From positions 1 through 64,000 of IMG/VR virus record IMGVR_UViG_3300035661_000045: a stretch of DNA of 64,000 nt; one strand, written 5' to 3'. Below the pieces are notes generated by a model that saw nothing but the letters and a program-made list of their open reading frames with translations, was not told the origin of the DNA and made no database searches. Source of the DNA: a virus. A program made the position numbers and the translations under genes. How positions within the stretch are numbered: position 1 is the first letter of the stretch; each line of letters opens with the position of its first letter. Shown here piece after piece: positions 17,936 through 32,300 of the stretch.

Positions 17936-20900
17936 ATGTCTAATATAATAGGAAAAGCTATTGGAAGTTGTGTTATTAATGAATATTTAATTTTATTTAC
18001 TACTGACAATTCTTCTGATAGAATATACAAAATAAAACCACCCAATGATAGTGGTGTATCTGACATCATTAAATTGGTTGAGTTAAAACTTGGTTTTAAT
18101 GAAAATTATTTAATTCAAACACTTCCATTCTATGAAAACGATAATATTCAAAAAGTTTATTGAATTGATGGGTTAAATCAGCCAAGAGTTATAAATATAG
18201 CAATTGATGATGGTAGAATATTTAATTACACTAATACATCTTTTAACTTCGTTCAGAATCTTGAATTAAATGAAACTTATCAGATAACAAAATTATATAA
18301 CACTGGGTTATTTAAATCTGGTGTTATTCAATATGCAGCAACTTATTTTAATAAGAATGGTTCTGAATCTAATTTATTTTGGATTAGTGACATTAATTAT
18401 ATATCATTTGAAAATAGAGCTGGAAAGATTGATGAAGTTGTTAGAAATGCTTTTAAAATAAGTATAAGTAACCTTGATGATAAATTTGACTATGTTAGAA
18501 TTTATTCTATATATAGGACTTCAGTAGATACAACTCCAGAAGTAAAAAGTGTTATTGATTTAAAAATTCCAGATAATAAATCAATAACTTATGTTGATGG
18601 AGGAACATCTGGATCTATAATATCTACAGATTTCTTATTATATGTTGGAGGAGAGGAATTAATACCTCAATGTATATCTCAGAAAAATAATACATTATTT
18701 CTTGGAAACATATCTTTACCAAATGCAATTACTATTCCATCGACATTACAAACTTATGGAGATGATATTATAGCTACTGGAGTACCAGTTCATAATTCAA
18801 AATTTACTTGGGAAACTAATAATATTGATTTTGAAGGATTGTCAAAACCAACGGGAAACTCAATGTATCCTTATTTACCATTTAATTCAAATATAAAACA
18901 TTTTAAATTTGATGAGACATATAGATTTGGATTACAAGGACAATTCTCTAGTGGCAAGTGATCAACTCCAATATGATTAGGATATGACAATAAGGTAGAT
19001 AAAAGATATTCTACATATTATGATAATAATGGTAGGGTTAAATTGTCATATATAACTGGTAAATATTCTATTGCTGAAAATTTAGTTCAATGAATGTCTA
19101 AGTCGCAACTTGAGGGTGGGCTTGGATTTTCAAAGATTAGACCAGTAATGGTTCCATTAAATTATTCTGATAGAACTATAATTGCTCAAGGTATTGTAAA
19201 TAATACTCTTGGTAATATGCGAAATAGATTTGGGTCTAATAAATTAAACTTACCATTTACATATCCAGATTATTTATTTAGAACAAATGGAAAGCGTAAA
19301 ACATCTTACTTAAATAGCGATGCATATAATGGACAGTATGCTCATTTTGATTTATTAAAATTAAATAACACCTTACAACCAGAGTTGCCATGGAATGATC
19401 CAAATAGATGAATTGAAAATATGGCTAATGGAGATACATGGGATTATCACGATATAAATCATAATGGAACATCTCCAGATGGAAGTGTACAATCAACACC
19501 TTTTGATGGAAAATTTGATAGAGATTTCTTTTTTGTTGATAGAAATATTGTAAATTTTTGGAGTCCAGATTTAATTAATAATACTGATATTTTAAATAGT
19601 TACGTAAAAAATGTTCAATCAGTTGGATTGTATGGATTTGCATTTCAAACAGCATTAAATTCAAATTTTGAAATTGATTTTGGTGATATAACAAATGCTA
19701 CTGGATCTGATCCAATAACTGATCATGAAAATAATTATTATATAGGAAATAATTATCTAAATAATAGATATTGGAAAAGAACATTTCCACTGCTTAAAGG
19801 AGTTCCAGAAAACGATGGTGGATTAAAGGATAAGGATTACATGTGAAATAATATACCAATATGAAGTCCAAAAGATTATGTAATTAGAGTTCCATCAAGA
19901 AATCCAGGAATTGCTCCAGCAGTTTATACAGTTAATTTTACTAAATTAAATAAATCAGGATATAATTATTTTGGATTAAATAGAACTATAAAAAATGATT
20001 TTTCAGATTATAAATATAATATTAATAATCCATATTTAGTATTTAATGATTCGACATTATTTTATAAAAGTAATTCTATTGATAACACATTAAATAATGG
20101 AAGTATATTATACTCTAAATATGTAGAAAAAAATTATCCATCAGATAGTTATTTTAATACAGTAAAATTTTCAGGTAATTCAAATCATCTAGAATTACAA
20201 TATAAATACATAAAGGGTTGAGAAGAAATAACAGACCCCGTTCCAGTGAAACTTGGATTATCAATTAAGTATAATACTAATACTCATGCATTATTTTCTT
20301 TTGGATTAAAGAATAATAAATTTAGTTGTATGCCTAGGTTGCAGAATAATACTCCACTAGATAGTGTATCTTATGAGGATTTTCAAAATCCAGTAAATAC
20401 TGATTGGTATAGGGTTAAGTCTGCTGATTTTAGAACTGATATAATAAGTAGGAATTCGTTAAGTGATCCTATGTCTATCAATGATAATACTAGTCTTAAT
20501 ACATTACCAATATTTGATTTATATAGCAATGTGACTAGTGATACTAGATATGGAGGATTAACTGCTGATGCACTTTATAGTAACACATGAATACCTTGTG
20601 GAGATTCCATTAAAATTGGTGATAATGCTGTAGATTTAAAATATACTATTGGTGATACATATATTAGTAGATTTGATATGCTAAGGGTATTTCCAAATGA
20701 CATATTACAAATACCACAACATACAGAAATAGTTTCATTTATATGTGAATCGTTTACTAATTCAGATGGAAGAAGTGATGTAAATAGATATAATTCTGAT
20801 AGTTCTTTAATGACTACATCTAATTATGGATTATTCAATAATGTATATTCCCAGAAGAATAATTATTTTAGTTATAATATATTAGATCCATTATTATTTA

Positions 20901-22006
20901 ATACGACTAATTTTAGCAATACTATAATTTGGAGTAAAACTAAAATTGCTGGTTCTATAAATGATGCATGGACTAATCTAAATATGCTGAGTTCGATTGA
21001 TTTAGATGGAGTATATGGAGATATATCTTCAATAAATCTATTTAACAACGATTTATATGCATTTCAACCTAAAGGTATAGCTAGACTATTATTTAACGAA
21101 AGAGTTCAACAGCAATCATCTGATGGAGTTTCCGTAGAGCTTACTAATGGTTATAAAGTTCCAGAATATAGATATCTAACAAATCAATATGGATGTAATA
21201 ATAAATGGTCAATAATTGAAGGTAAACAAGGCATTTATTTCATAGATTATATCAATAAATCATTAGTATCTATTGGTAATGGAATTAAAGATTTAGGATT
21301 ATCACTTGGATTTAAATCATGGTTTAACGAGAATACTGATGGAAAAAATTATACTCTATCTTATGATAGAATTAATAATGATATTTATATTCATGATGAA
21401 ACTAATTGTTTAAACTATTCTGAAACTCTTGGAACTTTCGTATCATTCTTTGATTATATTGACATTCCTCAGATGAGGAATGTTTGAGATAACTTTATAT
21501 CATTAAGTTATAGTGATACACAAGGAAATACTACTCAATTATTTTCTGAGGATGATTTAAACAATGTTGTAGATGAGTTTGAAAATAATATAGTGTCTGA
21601 AGATTCTGATTTAAATAGAACTTCTATATGGCTTCATAACAAAGGTGAATATAATATGTTCTATGGTAATCAAAAACCATTTAGCATTGAGTATATATTA
21701 AATCCAGAGCCATTAAATGATAAGGTATTTAATACATTTGAATATAGACTTAATGACCAATTAATTGATTTGAATAATGTTGTAGTATCTAATTGGTATC
21801 AAATTGGTGAATTGAATTCAAATCAATTTAAATCCAATATGAAACGTAAGTTTAATGTTAATAGAGTTCAATTACCAAGACAGAGTAATTCTTTAAATAG
21901 AATACGATCAACATGGTCTAAATTAAAAGTATCTCATGAGATAACTGATATCAATATTAATAATAAATTTGATATGCAAGATTTGAATATCACTTATACT
22001 ATTTAA
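17936..22006 (+). CDS. tail muzzle/tubular protein, main body, about ten TGA-Trp
   Basis: A 1,356-residue protein, continuous only if about ten in-frame TGA codons are Trp (for example VYWIDG at 18161-18163 and QFSSGKW near 18960). Early residues SCVINEYLILFTTDNSSDRIYKI and NIQKVYWIDGLNQPRVINI are signatures of the large crAss tail protein that forms the muzzle (P22 gp10-like). The rest is beta-propeller-like with repeated Asn/Tyr/Asp motifs. It lacks the usual first ~60 residues, found at 16977. Ends before a strong terminator. Confidence 0.85.
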
Positions 22007-22010
22007 AAAT

Positions 22011-22050
22011 ATACCCTTTATATATTAATTTATATAGAGGGTATTTTTTT
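22011..22050 (+). terminator. rho-independent terminator
   Basis: ATACCCTTTATATA pairs with TATATAGAGGGTAT (14 bp, one G-U) across the loop TTAATT, followed by seven T. It begins five bases after the muzzle stop and separates the tail operon from the cargo/RNA-polymerase operon. Confidence 0.9.
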
Positions 22051-22060
22051 TATTATAAAT

Positions 22061-22105
22061 TTTGGTAATCTCATATATTAATTGTACCTTTGTCAAGATT
22101 TATAA
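22061..22105 (+). promoter_or_regulatory. late promoter for cargo and RNA-polymerase genes
   Basis: TTTG at 22061-22064, a 20-base spacer, TACCTTTG at 22085-22092, and TTTATAA at 22099-22105. It should drive the whole 23-kb run to 45566, the longest transcription unit here. Confidence 0.8.
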
Positions 22106-22149
22106 AAATTTGACAAAAATCAATTAAAACAATATATAAATGCTTAATT

Positions 22150-24528
22150 ATGGCAATTAAAAAGAAGTTAAATAAATTTGTAGTTCCACAAGAATATGAT
22201 CAATCAGTTATATTTGCAAGAGGTGGTAATCTATATGGAGTTGGTGATTACTTATCTATCCCAACTACCGGCGTTAATGTAACTGGCGGGCCAGATATGT
22301 CAAAGCTACTCACAGAAGCTCCGGCCAAACTTTTATCTTCCAATAAAGGTGGTGCTGCATCTTCTGGTCTTTCTGCTGCTGGAGTATTAGGAGCACTTCC
22401 TGGAGCTATGGGATTAATGAATAGTACTATTAAAGATTTTGATACTTCTGGAATTGGTAAAGAAGTTACTGGTACTAATGACATGACACGTAATGATATT
22501 TTAAATACAAACGTAAACGTAGATGCTCAACAAAAAGGATTTGGTGCTATTGCTGGAGATGCTGCAAGTGCAGCTATGGCTGGTATGCAAGTAGCTGGTC
22601 CATGAGGAGCTCTTGCTGGATTAGTTCCAATAGCTACTGGAATTTTTGGTAATCAAGCTAAAGAAGATAAAGCTAAATTAGCTGAACAACAATGAACAAA
22701 TAATTTACAAGCTAAGAATAGACAATTTCAAGGTCAAGATTTAAGAACAAGTATGGCGAATTTTAGCGCAAATGGTGGTGATTTATTCGCTTATGGGGGC
22801 AATATGAAGTCACAGTTAACTTCCTTTGATTCAGGAGGTTCGCATGAATCCAATCCAAATTCTGGTATAATGCAGGGAACTGGTGCTAATGGTCAACCAA
22901 ATCTGGTAGAACAAGGTGAAACTAAACATGATGATTATATATTTTCTGATAGACTTAAAATTAATCCTGAAATTACCAAACAATTTAAATTACCAGCAGG
23001 ATTAAATGGAAAGACATTTGCTGCTGCATCTAAATATTTAAATAAAGAAGCTAAAGAACGTCCTAATGATCCAATAAGTAATAATGCGATAAAAGCTCAA
23101 TTAGCTAAATTAACTGCTGCTCAAGAAGGTTTAAAAGAGCAAATGCAGCATCAACAGCAACAGCAAGGCATTCCAATGCAAGGACAACAGCCTATGCAAC
23201 AGAATCCTATTCAAACACAACAATTACAACAGCCACAAGGACAACAACAAGAACAACCGCAAGATAATACAATGGAAGATGGTTCACAGCAATTTAAGTT
23301 TGGCGGATACAAACCAAGCAAATCTGTTAGTGCAGATAATAAGATGGCGCTATTAATGAGTGCTGTTCAAAAAATGATTTCTCAAGGTATGTCCCAAGAA
23401 GATATTGAGATGCAACTTCAGAAAACTGGAATATCAGCAGATCAGGCAGATCAAATAGTTTTGTCAGCAATGCAACAAATGAAAGGTCAGCAACAGCCAC
23501 AATCGCAGCCACAGCAACAGGGAATACCTATGGGAGGACAGCAATTTGCTTATGGTGGAGACCAAACTCATTATCAAAATCCAACATTACAAGGCGCTAA
23601 TATAGGTGCAATGGGTGGTAATATATATGATGGAGTTCAAAATCAAACATCATTTATGAATGTTCAAGATAAAAATAGAAGTGATGTATTTACTAATACA
23701 TACGACCAAGCTCCATATATTCAATCATTACCTACGGTTCTAAATGCATTTTCACCAACTGGTTCTGCTGGTTCGAAATTTATTCAACAACAAAATCAAT
23801 TAGGTAATATAGTTGCTGGTCAAAACGCATATATGAATTCTAATTTGCAACCTAAATCATATAATAATGTTGTTAATAATAATTCTACTGACTTTTCAAG
23901 ATATGCACCAGTATTTGCAAATATAGCAACAGGAATTTCTGATATGTTTGAACAACCTGAAGTAGTTAAGTATGGTAGAATAAGTCCAGAGCATAATACA
24001 GCACACATGGATTATCAGCCAATAGATACCGAATGGATGAATAATAAAATGAATGCTACATATGCTGGAACTAGAGACCAAATGATTAATAATGCAAGTG
24101 GAAATAGAGCAATAGCAATGACTGGTTTATCTGGTATTAATCAACAGCAACAAAATGCAATAGGTGAAGCATATTTAAAGAGTCAAGATATGAATTATCA
24201 AAGACGTAATCAAGCAACTCAATTTAATGCTAGTGTTGAAGCTCAAAATGTTGCTGCACAAAATCAAGCACAACAAGCTAACCTTCAATTACAAATGCAA
24301 GAGATGGATGCTAATGCTCGTAATAGGGCTGCTAAACGCAATGCTGCAAGACAAGCTATATTAAATGCTGCAAGTAACATTGGTGATATTGGAAGAGAGA
24401 ATTGGGCTCAAAAAACTGGTGCTCAAATGACTGGATATTCAACTGATAATTCAACTGGAATAATAACATATTCAGATGGATCTAAATATAAAAGAGATTC
24501 AAATGGTAATCTAATAAAACAACAATAA
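22150..24528 (+). CDS. virion cargo protein 1, glutamine-rich, TGA-Trp
   Basis: A 792-residue protein with TGA codons read as Trp in AGPWGALAG and EQQWTNNL. The N-terminal part is Gly/Ala-rich with a hydrophobic segment near residues 145-165. NPNSGIMQGTGANGQPNLVE followed by GETKHDDYIFSDRL is a signature of the first cargo/ejection protein of crAss-like virions. Residues ~335-460 are CAA/CAG-encoded polyglutamine with PMQGQQ-type repeats. The C-terminal half is Asn/Gln/Ala-rich helix. It is thought to be packed in the capsid or tail barrel and ejected with DNA. Confidence 0.75.
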
Positions 24529-24529
24529 T

Positions 24530-26383
24530 ATGCCTATAAGTGCTTACGATCAAATAAATTATGCTGCATACAAACCTTTATCTACTCAAGAAATTTGAGC
24601 TCCTGGTCAGGCTATTCGAGAACAGCAAGATAAACTTTCAGAAGAATATTCTAATGCAGAGCAGATTGCTCAACAAGGATTTTCTGGATTAGATCCAACA
24701 ATAGATAAAGCTGCTATAGATACTCAAAAACAATTTATGGATCAAACTAAAGCAGCAGCAGATGAATTAGCAACTAAAGGATTCATTGATTCTGGTAGAC
24801 GTAGAAATTTATTACAATTAAAATCTATATATGCAAATCAAATAGTTCCACTACAAAATGCTTTAACTCAAAGAACTCAAAGAGCTGAAGAATATCGTAA
24901 ACTTAGTATGGATAAGAATAACATACTTGGAACTAATCCAAATGATGTATCATTAACTGACATTATTGGAAATCCAAATGCATTAAATTATAGTTTTTTA
25001 AGTGGTGCTCAAATGGCTAAAGATGTTGCTAATGAAGCTAAACCATTTGCTGATAGATTCAATAATAAAGATGTTAAAGATTATGGTGCTAAGGTTGGAT
25101 TTGATCACTTACTTGCAATAAGACAAGGAGTTGATCCGACAACAGTATTAGCCGCCATGAAAAATGATCCTAGAGTTATGGGTACTGAAGGTGGTAGAAA
25201 AGTGTATGAACAATTAGTTGGCATAGTAAATTCCGTTACTGATAGATATGGTTTGAAAAACATCGCTACTACACCAGAGGAGTATAATAGAGGTTGACAA
25301 ATAGCATCATCTGGACTATCTGAAGCTATAGGAAAGGTAACACCAATGCAAATGCATGATGATAAGGGAGCCTTTAATTACGAGCAATCATTAAAGAACA
25401 GTACAAAATCAAATCCAATTATATTTGGGAATGATATGAATACAAAAATATTTGATGAAGGATACACCATGGATGATTTAAATAATATATCTGAACTTAA
25501 AACTCCAGAATTTAATAATGATGGAAATTTCAAAAGAAAATTCAAAAGCTATTTCAATGTAATAAATAATTCGTATCTTCCAGATGTTGATTTTGGGGAA
25601 AAGTCTAGGGCAATTACAGACGCATATAGATCTGCAAATCATTTACCATCAACAATGAATGATAAATCTGTTTTTGAAAAAATGCAATCTGATATTAAAA
25701 CAAAAGATTTATTGATAAACAAAGCTAAACAACATAATTATACTCCAATAGTAGATGTTCAGACTGGAAAGCAAATATTATCTACATTATTTTCTAATAT
25801 ACCATCTGCTGAATTCGTTGATTACACATCAGATTATAAGGGAGATTCTTCGACTGGAATAGACTATACAACAATAGCAAAAAGATCTGGATTTTCTAGT
25901 GGACAACAATTATTAGATTATATGGATAAACATCCAGAATTAATATCAAAGAATAATACAGATGGTAGATTTATGATGCAAATACCATCTAATGTTAATG
26001 GTGTTGATAAACAGGGAAATCTTACATTTAAAAATGATGTACCAGAATTTAAACACATAGGATTTGTTGATACAAACTCTCACAAAGTAAGTGTTAATGC
26101 TATTAGTAAAGTTAGAGAAAGAGAATCTGAAGGTAAACAAGACGAAGTAGAGGTGGCGTCTAGACAAGTTCAAAATAATGGAAGAATTTATACAATTAAA
26201 TCATTTCATGATGGAAAGTCTAAAAAAATCATAGAACAATTATATGATAGTAATGGGAATAAAATTAAAACTCAAGAAGAATCTGTTGATGGATTTATAA
26301 ATGATGAAAATCAAAATATATATCATGGAGAGATTTTAAATGCATACCAAATAGCACATCAAAAAGATAATAAATCAGAATAA
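24530..26383 (+). CDS. virion cargo protein 2, TGA-Trp
   Basis: A 617-residue helical protein with ATG overlapping the preceding stop region (ATAATATGCC). Two TGA codons are Trp (TQEIWAPGQ, NRGWQIASS). It has ATKGFIDSGRRRNLLQLKSIY near residue 80 and a long charged C-terminal half. Its position between cargo protein 1 and the giant RNA-polymerase protein matches the second cargo/ejection protein of crAss-like phages. No catalytic motif seen; role inferred from synteny. Confidence 0.7.
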
Positions 26384-26384
26384 T

Positions 26385-29300
26385 ATGAATTTATACGATA
26401 AAACACTTGGATTAGATGTTGAACCTATTGGAGATTTGAAATATAGTAATCCAAACATAGTAAAAGATCCATCTGAATTTGGACAATTAAAGATAAATAA
26501 CTACAAAAATCAATGAAGAACTGATCCAACAATGCAAGAAAATGTTGGACAATTCTTTAATAATCAAGATGTAAATGATAAATATCTTAATAGAGAAAAT
26601 ATTACATCTGGAGATTTAAATGATCTTAATGAAGTTCAATATAGAAATCAAACAACTGGAGAAGCGTGGAGAAATGGATTTGTAAGTAGGGCTTTATCGG
26701 TAATTCCAAAAACATTAAATATGCCAGGAGTTGTTGGTGGTCTTGCTGCTAGTATAGGGGACTATTTAGTAAATACCATTGATCCAGATAAAAAAAGTAA
26801 TTGGGCCGAATCATTAGATCATACATACAATAACTTCTGGGTAAATGCAATGAATGATATTGATACTGGTCTTAGAAATGCTATGCCTGTTTATGGAAGT
26901 AAAAATAATTATGGATCTCCAAGTTTATTAAAAAATATGAGTTCTGCTAAATTCTGGGCAGATGATATGTTGGATGGTCTTGCATTTACTGCATCTGCTA
27001 TGATTCCTGGAGCTGGTATAGCTAAAGGTCTTCAAGCATTAGAATTGGCTGGAAAAGCTAGTGGTATATTTAAGGGCGCCACTGTATTAGCTAATTTAGG
27101 CAAAACAGCAGAAGCATTGACAGAAGCTCAGAAAGCAGCAAAGGGAGTTGATTTTCTTACTGAAGCATTAACAACTGGAGTTAATACAATTAACGAGTCT
27201 GCACTTGAAGCTTATGGAGCTGTAAAGGGGTTGGATGAAAATCAATCCAAACAAACCTTATTGCAAAATGATCCATTATTAAATAAAAGTGCAACAAGAA
27301 TATCTCAATTAGAAAAACAATATGACTCACTACCAAATGAACTTCCAGTTACGACAAGTGAAGGTGTTGTAATACCGACAAAAAAAATGCTTTTAGCCAA
27401 GCAAATAGAAGAAGAATCTGCTAGTTTAGAAAGTAATTTAAATGATAAATGGAAAGAACTAAAAGGTAAAGTTGGATTAAATGTTTTTAATTGAAATAAT
27501 GTAGTTCTTCTTGCTCCGGATTATCTTCAATCAAAATTATTTACAAAATCATTTGGGGAAGCAGAAAAAGTTATAGATAGAATTACTAAGGATGGTGGAA
27601 AAAGTGCAATTGTAGGGTCTTTATTAAAAAATGCAGCAAAAGAATTTGGTATTGGAACTTTACGTGAAGGTTTCTGGGAGGAAAATGTTCAATCTGCAAT
27701 ATCCAACTATTACCAAAGTCAATTATATAATAAAAGACAAATAGACAAAGATGATATAAGTTTTGTAGATAATCTTCTTAAATTTGGAAGTGACGATTTA
27801 AAAGATATATCATCTAGTATGGGTCAAAACGCATTAGATTTATTTGAAGGTAAGAGTACTGATGGTACTAGATCTATATTTCTTGGTGCTGCATCTGGAG
27901 GATTAACATCATCTGTATTTGGGGCACAACAACAATTTCATGATAATAAAAATGCTAAATTAGAAGAAGCTAAATGAAATGAAGTAAAAAATTGGTCTAA
28001 TCAAGCAACATCTATGTTTTATGATGGGTATAAAGATATTCTAGATAAAGATGGAAACGTCTCTATGGAGAATATGATCAAAACACTTACATATACAAAT
28101 CAGAATAAATCATCAATAGATAAAGATCAAATGTCATTACTAACAGGTAATAATGTTGTTGGGTCTTTACTTAAAAATGATGAGTTAGCCAAACGGTTTT
28201 ATCAACAAATAGCTGAATTAAAAAAAGGTAAATTTAATAGTCAGGAAGAAGCAGTAGAAGTATTAAAGAATAATATAGAGCAATTAAAATCAGGAGAAAA
28301 TGCAGATGAGGATACGGCCAAAAATGTAGATTTCTTTTTATCTAAGATTGATAATTTATCAGAAAATTGGACTAAGGCTAGTAAACAAATAGATTCAATA
28401 ATAGATAATAAAGATGAAAACTCAAAACTTCATCAAGATCTATTAACTAAAACATTATTCTTTGGAATGAATAAGATTAATGAGATTGATTCTATATTAA
28501 AAGAAAATGAAGGTAAAATTTCAGATAAGCAGAAACAATCACTTGAAGATTTAAAAACCTCTATATCTAATTCCATGGAATTATTTAAAACTCAAGATAG
28601 TTTAAAAAACATGTCTGATGAGTTTACTCGTTCTGCAAATTTATCAACAGAATTTAGAAATAGGGCTAATGAAGAATTAAAAAAACCAGAAGCTGAAAGA
28701 GATAATAATTTAATAAATAGTTTAGAATATCAAGCAAATGAATTAGATGATATATCTGGCCTAATTGCTGATGAAAATAATAAAACATTTAATTCTACCT
28801 ATGGATTTGATTCATTCAAGATGTCTTTAAGTCCTACAGATGTAATAAATAGAAGTAAACTTGGTATTAGAGATAGATATTTCTATGATATCGGAATGGA
28901 TGCTATATCTAAAAATAGATTGAATGATATTCTTACTAATAAGGATTCTTCAATAGATGATATAGTGTCATTTGTAAAAAGTGATTCTATGCACTATATA
29001 AATGAGTCTGATAAAGATAGAATTAAAAAAGCACTAGAAGTGCGATTAAATAAAATTGAAGATACATCTGAAGCTAAGAATGATTTAGATAAATTAATGA
29101 AAAATGCTGGATTAGAGTTTAATGATATGGATATGATTGTAAAATCAAAAGATATTAAACCTACTCCAGAATATGAAGCTAAAACTAAAGAAGAAAAGGT
29201 AGAGTATCTTAAGTTTATTAATTCATTAAATGATGAAATAAATAACTCTGGAGATAGACTTAAACAATCAATGAAATTAGTCGATGAAGTTGATAAAGTT

Positions 29301-32300
29301 TATTCTAATAGAGATACAGAAAGAACTGAATATTTAGGTTCTGAAGAAAATGCACATAAAGATAGTTTTGTAACAAATCTTCGAAAAAGAATAGCTAATG
29401 AATTTCTTAATAAGACTCAGGCATTATCAAAAAATATAAGTGAAGATGATTCATTTTCAAATACTGATTTATTAAATAAATTAATTAAAGAATTAAACAA
29501 TAGAATTAGCGTCTTTAATAATAGTGAATTTCACAAAGATTTAATTCCTGGATATTCAGATAAATTAGTAAAACTTAGAGATGAGATAGAGTCATATAAG
29601 GTTAAAGCCGATTTAAATAAAAACAATAAATCAGCATTAGATGAACGTATTAAACGCGATAATAATAATTCCCATATGAATGCGTTAGGTTTATCTTTAG
29701 ATGGTACAAAAGTATCAATTATGGATAAAAGTCTTACAGATGCTATTAAATCAATTGTAGGAGATGCTTTATGGAATGAATTAATATCAGGCTTAGAAAC
29801 TGATGGTAAATTAGGAGACTCTATCTTTGTGGATAGATTTATGTCAAAACTATCAGAAGATAATAAATTAAAGGTTGTTGATGTTGTAAGTAAAAATAAC
29901 GATATAGTTAAATCTGAATTAAATGATATATTCAATTCATATATTGATAACAACGTAAATAAATCTAAAGAAAAATTAGTTCAAAAGAATTATTTATCAT
30001 CATTCTTAGATAATCCCGAAAGATGTTTGTTTGGATTGTTCTCAAGATTAAAAAGCGATGGCAAGACAATACTTAAAGTTTCAACAGAGAAATCCACTAA
30101 CAATAAAAAAAGTATTCTTGATAAATTCTTAGTAGACAATAACCTTGAATTATTCTTAGAGAATGTAGAATTGGATACAACTGAGTTGAGTATATCTAAT
30201 AAAAAGTTTATTAAAGGACTTCTTGAGAGATTAATTAAAGTTAGAAATTCTGCAATAATATCTGAATCATTATCAACAAGTTCTAATATGAAGAATTTTG
30301 TTGAGACTGAAGAAAAGTTAGCTAAAGAAAATCAGGGTGGTATAGCTCCATCAAATCAACAAAGAGATGTTATTAAACGAATATTTAAGTGGTTTGGTTT
30401 AAACGATGTTGATAAAGCTAATGGATATTCTTCTATATTATTATGCAATGGAATAGCTGGTACTGGTAAAACTACTGTTATAGCAAAACTATTATTCAAA
30501 ATACTTTCAAGAACAGATAATATTGATGTAAATAAAAATGTTACAGTTGTAGGTAGTAATAGAAATATAGCTGAATCATTGGCTAAAAATATATCTAAGA
30601 AGAATGATTCTGGAGTGTATAATTTTGAAGAATTTTTATCAAGTGCAATTAGTTCTGATTCTAAAATCATAGTATTTGATGAAATAGGTACTCTTGATTT
30701 AAATGACATTAATAGACTTAAAGAAAAGATTGAAGATATTAATAAAAATAGAGATCAAAAGAATTTAATAAAAGTCCTAGGTCTTGGAGACCCCAATCAA
30801 GTTAGAGATACAACTTCTGATATAAAATCATTTTTTGTAGAGCAGATACCTGACTCTTCATTTGAATCTAGCAAAATAAAATCATTACCGTCATTAATAG
30901 TTCAGTACAGAAGTGATATTGATGCAATAAATGATGCTGCTGATGCTTTTAGCGGAAGATCTACTTATCCTAAATTTGTAATAGCTAAAGCTAATACGGA
31001 GTTAGATTCTATTAAAGAAGATCCAAAGGGAGTTCATGCTGTAAAATCATTAGAACAATTTGCCAAAAGGATTTCTATTGCATTAAAAGGTAATAGAGAT
31101 GGGGGTAGAGTTACTATTGGATATAATACTGATAGCGAGTTAGCAGATTTAAAATCTGCAATAAGCGCAGAAGATCAATCTAAGTGTGATTTCAAACACT
31201 TTACAGATATACAAGGAAGTACTCTTGATCAAATATTTATATACGTACTAAAAGGTGGAGTTATAAATCCAGTACAAGGTGGCGTGTCCGAGGTTGTTAA
31301 GTCTAGATATAATGCTATAATGTATATGTTATTGTCAAGACCCAAGGAATATGCTTGCGTATATAATGAAGACAATACATTTACACAAGAAGTAGACTCG
31401 TTCTCGATGGAAAGTAAGACTACTAAGAATGTAGAGCAAATGCTTAAAGCTAAAGAGCAATACACTAATACTGTAAGTTCTGAGTCTGCAATTATGGATA
31501 ACAAAAAAACTACTTCAAATAAAACTACATCACCAAAAGAAGATACCGTAGAACCAATAATAGTTCCAACAGAAACTACAAAAGATGATGAAGATTTTGA
31601 GCAGAAAGATTTTGATGATGAAGAAGAAGATGCTACTAAAGAGATTGAAAAGATTGAAAAGATAAAATCTGAAATAAATAAAAAAGCTGAAGAAGCAGAG
31701 GCGAAGCAACAGGAAGAGTCCAAGAAAGAGTTAATAAGCGATGATGAATTAAATCCAAATACAGAGCATATCTCAATAGAAAACACTACCAGTGATACTA
31801 TTAAATCATCTGGTATAAAAGCTGGAGATGAATTAACTGTAAATAAAATGACTTCTAAAGGCAAAACTATATGGGGTCTATTTGCTAAAGTTGGGGATGT
31901 ATATCATCATGTAGCCAGTTTAAGCATTAAAGAGGCTTTGGCTCTTGGATTGCAAGAATCTAATTTCGGAAAAGGTTCTATAATACAAAATTTTGATGGT
32001 ATTTATAAATCTAAAGATGTTGAAAATACATTTGCTTTAAAAGATGGTAATCAAATTAAAGTGGTTGTATCAAAAGACCCGACTACACTTACTATAAAAT
32101 ATGATCAAAATTCACCCATGTCAGGAAGTGGCTTTATCAGTAATGTAATAGCCTCTATGGCAGTTGCGTTTAATAAAGTAAAAGAAGGTTCAACTGTTCA
32201 GATGTTCCTTCCTACAATCAAAAATATGGGGCCTGGACAAGAGCATGCAGACTTACCATTAAAACTTGGAATACCTTATTTAATCATAAAGTTTAATGGA

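Noticed and set aside
23155-23540. CAA/CAG repeat tract as a possible mobile or regulatory repeat
   Set aside because: It is in frame and encodes the polyglutamine region of cargo protein 1; the units are irregular, as in other low-complexity virion proteins.
30356-31864. Long open frames on the minus strand opposite the giant protein (also at 29531-29953)
   Set aside because: They are hydrophobic, low-complexity shadows of the plus-strand coding sequence, with no promoter or leader.
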